From the NCBI GenBank assembly GCA_951799445.1, contig OX637296.1, positions 21,824,001 through 21,888,000 of the forward strand: a stretch of 64,000 bases of DNA, written 5' to 3'. Source of the DNA: Pseudisothecium myosuroides. Its lineage: Eukaryota > Streptophyta > Bryopsida > Hypnales > Lembophyllaceae. How positions within the stretch are numbered: position 1 is the first letter of the stretch; every line of letters starts with the position of its first letter. Below the pieces are notes generated by a model. The model saw only the letters and a program-made list of their open reading frames with translations, was not told the origin of the DNA and searched no databases. Made by a program: the position numbers and the translations under genes. Shown in pieces: positions 59,760-64,000 of the stretch.

Positions 59760-60703
59760 CTAACCCCTAAAGGACCGGGCATGCGTTTTTTGGCCGTATA
59801 GAAATTTTGGGCAGGTACGTGTGACTAGACATTTTCATATTTTAAGCTGAAATTTTAATAGAAGGTGGGGACGAGGAATATCTTTCATATGCACCAAATT
59901 TCAGCACATTTGAAAATAGGAGTCAAAAGTTATAGCCAAATATGTTACTTTTTTTCATAACTGGGCAGTCCGGGCAGCAGAAAAAATTTGGCAAAATTTT
60001 GATATTTTTTTTTTAATAATTTTTTTCTCATAGATTATATTTTTGTCTATCTAGGAAGTTTTGATTCATTTCATTTGGATTTGTTATGAGAAAGTTATGG
60101 ACATTCTTGTTTTTTGGGCAGTTAGAGCATCTTCTTGAAAAAAATAACTTGTAGGATTCGTTTCTGAATGCTATTTATGCAATTTTTCAAAAAAAATAAA
60201 TTCTCATGGTTTAGTTTACTTGCTAGAACAATCTCACCATTGGGATTACTGCATTTTAATTCCATCTAAAATATATGAATATTTTAGATTTTCCTTCTAT
60301 CTCGTACCTACTTCTACTTAACAATTTTTTTAGGAATGATAATTAAGTTTTTTTGAATATATTTTTTTTCCCTAGACTCTCAACTCAATTCTCCACTATA
60401 AAGATTTGAAGCACAAAACTCTATAGTGCAAAAATTTTAAGTTAAAAATGTTCAAAGTCAAAAAATCCAGTCCCGCAATGTACTGAAATACTTGTTTTTT
60501 CCACTTTAAATGCAGATATCTTGCAATCTAAGCGGTCAAAAATTCTGAAATTTTTTCCACACATTCTCATACTAGTTAGGTGTAAGATCCTACGGTTAGA
60601 TGTGCAAAAAAAACATTTTTCAAATTTGTTTACTCCTTGCTATAGAAATGGCAGTTTTGAGTGTTTTTGGGCAGAAAAAAGGCCTTGGGCCTTTAGGGGT
60701 TAA
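59760..60703. mobile_element. Complete family E element inserted in a family N copy
   Basis: CTAA (eroded TTAA) at 59760-59763 and TTAA at 60700-60703. The ends are CCCCTAAAGGACC and GGGCCTTTAGGGG. From about 60010 to the right end it is very close to 55662-56600. The first 240 bp differ ('ggccgtatagaaattttggg', a different sub-end), so it is a subfamily or chimera. Confidence 0.8.
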
Positions 60704-61246
60704 CCCTTAAAGGACATTGCAAGCCCCACGGGCATTTTGAAAGTCAAACTTGCATTTTTCACCTAGTTTTTGATTTTAAATGCTTTTAAGCTTAACTAAT
60801 AAAATGTAGCTCCAATAATCTATTTTTTTCTCCATATGAATTTTTTTCAAAATTGTTAAAATTGTAATTTTTGTGACACTCTGAAGAGAGCATCTTGAAA
60901 GCTCAAAATACACCACTTTTTGAACTTTTTCTGTCAAATTTCTCTTGCTATGAACTTAAAGAATACATCAATTACACCATGATGTTTGTCACTATTATTT
61001 CCATTTTCTTTAAAACTTTCATACTATTTTAAGCATTTTTGTAATTACTATGATTTTTAAAAAGAAAATTCTTTTAAAAATCATATAAAATTGAATTTAA
61101 AGTTTTTAATTATGAAAAAATGAGATTAAATCTTAAACATATATTACTACATGTGAAAAATATTAAAATTTTGAAATATATATTTTAAAGTAGAAATCCA
61201 ATGAAGTTTGACCAAGCTTGAACATGAAATGTCCTTTAAGGGTTAA
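60700..61246. mobile_element. 547-bp TTAA element sharing a TTAA with its neighbour
   Basis: It starts at the shared TTAA (60700-60703) with CCCTTAAAGGACATT and ends ATGTCCTTTAAGGG then TTAA at 61243-61246, giving perfect inverted ends. The interior is not like family E and is AT-rich, with no ORF. This is a separate short family with the same terminal logic. Confidence 0.8.
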
Positions 61247-61277
61247 AGTCAGTGGTGCATTTGGGATGCCTACCTTA

Positions 61278-61400
61278 TTGTTTGTCATTGTGGTTTAGGT
61301 TTAATTCTTGTTGTTCTCCTCCAAGGTTCTGCCCTTGGCTTTCCGCTGTTTGTTCTTAGTTCACTCTTGGAATAAACTCCGGGTTTCAAAAAAAAAAAAA
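61278..61400 (+). mobile_element. Plant LINE-like 3' end with poly-A
   Basis: Text such as 'ctcctccaaggttctgcccttggctttccgctg...gaataaactccgggtttc' runs into a 15-base A tract at about 61387-61401. This is the general form of a plant LINE 3' end. No coding part is present, so it would be a 5'-truncated copy or just an A-rich coincidence. Confidence 0.35.
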
Positions 61401-62160
61401 AATTCTTGGAACTTCTGGACCCTAGACTGAAGCTTGTTTTCGGAATTGTACGTCGCATGAAGATTTTAGATTTTTTTTTCCTCCTCTCTGCCTGTGGTCA
61501 ACCTGCATGGGCCTCCAGTTCCTTTTACCAATGGAAATGGGATCTAATGCATGCCCACCTGCAGACGATGTCCACAAAATTACATTGGAAAAACATTATT
61601 ATTGTTGCTCCTGAATGCCAACTTGAAGCAAGCAAGTGAAAGCAGACTGACCCCAGGTTGGGGTGTGACCCCCCCCCCCCCGCCCCCGCTGGGCTTTTTT
61701 TGCCGAATGTCATACGTCCATTTATTTGGGAGGAGTTTAAGTTCTCACGGCAGCCCATCACAGTCTGGGAGGCCGACACCCTTGCTTTCCTAAATTGGTA
61801 GAAAAGTGATTGTCTGAAAGGATAGGCAGCAACTCCAATCACTTTATGCCCCATCAGGAAATCACTGTTGCTTCATCACATGATTTCAAAAATGAAGCTG
61901 AACAAGTTTTGCAATGAAATATATAACTTAATGGTCAATCATGTCTCAACTAATTCAAATAGTAAGGCTATAAAAAAAAATATCTTGTGCTGCAAAACTG
62001 CATTGACTCTGTACCTTAGGGTCTCCTGCCATGCTCCACTGGTGGGCAAAGTTTACACCCGAGCTACAGGACCCAAGTGAGCAATTGTATTGTCATGTTG
62101 GATGAGGTGGGTGGGGAGGGATCCACTAAGAATTCCAGACATATTGATTTTCTCGAGATT
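61401..62160. other. Intergenic, nothing recognised
   Basis: GC-normal to about 61860, with a C-rich run near 61668-61688. Short ORFs only. Confidence 0.35.
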
Positions 62161-62163
62161 GGC

Positions 62164-62913
62164 TTAACCCCTAAGGATCCAAAGGGGGGTGTTCTTTCAA
62201 AATGGGCCAAAATTGCCAACAACTTGATCCATTTTTTTTTTTGAGATTGGATATAATGAAACCGTAAGATCATTAAGTCAACATTGAGAGTGATCACCTC
62301 AAAAAAATTCAGATTATTTGAATGCATGATTTAGGAGATATTTAATTTTGAAGTTTTATTTGGATCAATGGAAAGACAAGGCAGCTCACTTTGAAGGAGC
62401 ATATGTTTGTGAGAATATTTTAAAATGATGCCTTTTTGTGCTCAGTGAAAGATAAGAAAGTTGAAAATGTACATGTAAAATTTCATAACATTCCAAGAAT
62501 TTTACAATTCATGGTGAAGCTTACAATGCATAGTGGTCATTGAAATTTGAGTAGTGTTTGCAAGAGAAAAAAGAATGGGACACTTGTCTTTTCCTTGAGA
62601 ACCTTGGATCTGACCTTTTCAAGTTGGATCTGACCTTTATGAGGTGGGCAAGAAGCTCATTGGTTGGCTGACTTTATAGTCCATGCCCAAACCGAACACA
62701 CAAAAAAGCTTTAAACTAGAGTACATTGCTAAACTTTGAAAAATTCCACAAGGCGGAGTTTAACTCGGAATTTGATGAAACCATTGCCACTGGATTTGTA
62801 ACAAAGTCTATTTTCTATAAATAATTTTTTTTTAGACTCAAAATATGAGAACGAGAAGCTGAAAAATTAGGGGCAGTGACCAGAAAATGGTCACTTGGGT
62901 CCTCAAGGGTTAA
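62164..62913. mobile_element. 750-bp TTAA element, separate family
   Basis: TTAA at 62164-62167 and 62910-62913. The ends CCCCTAAGGATCC and (complement) CCCTTGAGGACCC are imperfect inverted repeats of the same general type. The interior is unlike families E, F and G. No ORF. Confidence 0.6.
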
Positions 62914-63133
62914 GGTAGAAAAGCCTATTATCATCTGGATTTGCAATCTGGATATCTTGGGGCTAACTCCAAGAGAGTCAATTTTTTTTATAGAGGTGTG
63001 CTCTTCTTTCTCAAATCAAACCCAAGTGGATTTATAATTTTTTGATTTAAATTGTAATTTCTATGAATTTTTGAAATGTTCTACCCTAAAATTACAAAAC
63101 CACCTACAGAGTGGAGTCATAAATGTCCCATGA

Positions 63134-63559
63134 GAACATCTCTAGTGGTATTGGGTAAGTAGGACGCGCCACAAGGTTTGTGGCATGCCCCGACTGACTC
63201 CCGAGCTGCAACAAAATTTCAGGCCCCCACCGGTCACAACGATTCACACGCTAGAATCCAAGAACGAGACGGGCAAGTGAGTATCCCGAGGCGTGCACTT
63301 AAGAGGCAGTCTCTTGCGACGAATCACTCCTCTTGCTTGAACGTCCCCCACCTATGTGCGACATTGGAAATCACACCTTGTCAGTAGCGTAGCACAAGGT
63401 CAATCCAAAGAAACGCTACAACTTCCCGTGTGACAAGAGATTTTTGCTGGGGCTGGTGTTGAAAATCACTCCTGGCTGCAACTGCTGAGTCGAAACCAAA
63501 CTTCCGGGCACGCCACTTCCTTTGTCGGGGCACTATAGTGTGCCCCGGTGGAGATGCTC
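63134..63559. mobile_element. 426-bp PIF/Harbinger-like MITE
   Basis: The ends GAACATCTCTAGTGG and (complement) GAGCATCTCCACCGG are inverted repeats. TGA flanks both sides (63131-63133, 63560-63562), a 3-bp duplication that departs from the usual TTA/TAA. The interior is GC-normal. The terminus is of the same GAGCATCT type as 20121-20574 and 52860-53331. Confidence 0.65.
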
Positions 63560-63949
63560 TGAACACTCCATAATCGCCTTTCTATGTATCTAATGGCACT
63601 TAAGTACTCACCAATAATGGATTAACACATTACCCCTTGTTGGCATTAGTTTGCTAATTTTGTCAAAAAATGAATGGATTTGGATGCTTTTCTAGATGGA
63701 ATTGGGGCTAGAAGTAGGATGACAGAATTGGGCAATGAACGAAATTGGGCTAGTCTACTTAATCTTGACCAACAAGGTTGTCCACTGATTTCGGTGAAAC
63801 ATGAAATCCTGCTTTTCCGCTCACCTATTTTGGCAAGAGAATTGGTGGAATTCTTCTTGTCTTCTAGTGCTTTTTCTGCCCATCGATAGAGCATGGTAGG
63901 AAGCCCTTAGTAGATGATAGGGCTATGATATTGGAAATTTGTGTAAGGT
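63560..63949. other. Flank with one short plus-strand ORF, not supported as a gene
   Basis: A 71-codon plus-strand frame at 63674-63889 has reasonable amino-acid composition. It has no recognisable domain, and an equally long antisense frame overlaps it. It could be an exon or decayed gene piece. Confidence 0.25.
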
Positions 63950-64000
63950 AGTTTGTTCTTAGAGCAATTTTTTAAGAGGTGATTGCATTTTGCGGGAAGC
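63950..64000. repeat. Start of a dispersed repeat also present at 541-590
   Basis: 'ttttttaagaggtgattgcatttt' then 'gcgggaagc' matches 'tatttaagaagtgattgcattt' then 'ggggggaagc' at 546-583. The rest of the copy is beyond the window. Confidence 0.55.

Larger units (their letters stand above)
59520..61277. mobile_element. Family N element split by two adjacent TTAA elements
   Basis: The left part (59520-59759) starts TTAAGGTAGGTATCCC and holds the family N interior ('aaaggaggttccaacgcacc', 'gatgtacacgca', 'gatggcggt'). The family N continuation ('gtcagtggtgcatttggg', then 'atgcctacctta') resumes at 61247 and ends at about 61277. The 1.49-kb insert (59760-61246) consists of two TTAA elements. 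Confidence 0.7.

Overview
The window looks like nuclear DNA of a land plant (or at least a streptophyte). The basis is a spliced RING-CH E3 ligase of the plant type (a WVWR box followed by two membrane helices), a Tyr/Pro-rich protein with a terminal cysteine cluster of the plant CYSTM kind, and plant-style MITEs (Stowaway-, PIF/Harbinger- and CACTA-like). Gene density is very low, about three credible protein genes in 64 kb. The remainder is AT-rich and made mostly of non-coding repeats. I saw no LTR-retrotransposon polyprotein, no transposase ORF, no rRNA and no tRNA. The species cannot be named from this.

Layout. 1-1300: repeats. 1267-2274: promoter region and single-exon gene for a 96-residue Cys-rich tail protein (+). 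2275-5760: AT-rich, with a small minisatellite. 5767-9800 (-): RING-CH gene reconstructed here from six coding exons whose splice phases all agree (407 residues). Its probable 5' leader reaches to about 11 kb and is interrupted by an intron carrying a 182-189 bp tandem array. 11.2-11.8 kb: direct repeats. 12-30 kb: repeats, with one doubtful coding fragment near 27 kb (-). 30217-30882 (+): isolated intact ORF of unknown function. 31.8-64 kb: almost entirely repeats, including nested insertions.

The most interesting content is a large set of elements bounded by TTAA and beginning CCC(C/T)TAAAGG(A/C)C at both ends. Two nested insertions (50261-51203 inside an older element; 59760-61246 inside another repeat) behave as insertions at a TTAA. 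TTAA target sites with CCC-starting ends are the signature of the piggyBac superfamily, so I infer non-autonomous piggyBac-like elements, unusual for a plant. Several are giant foldbacks (18798-19865, 22962-23697). Several are chimeras with swapped ends. Some abut back to back sharing a single TTAA.

The genes show no pathway link to one another. The RING-CH protein is a predicted membrane ubiquitin ligase. The Cys-rich protein is a predicted tail-anchored membrane/stress protein. The 30-kb protein is unknown.
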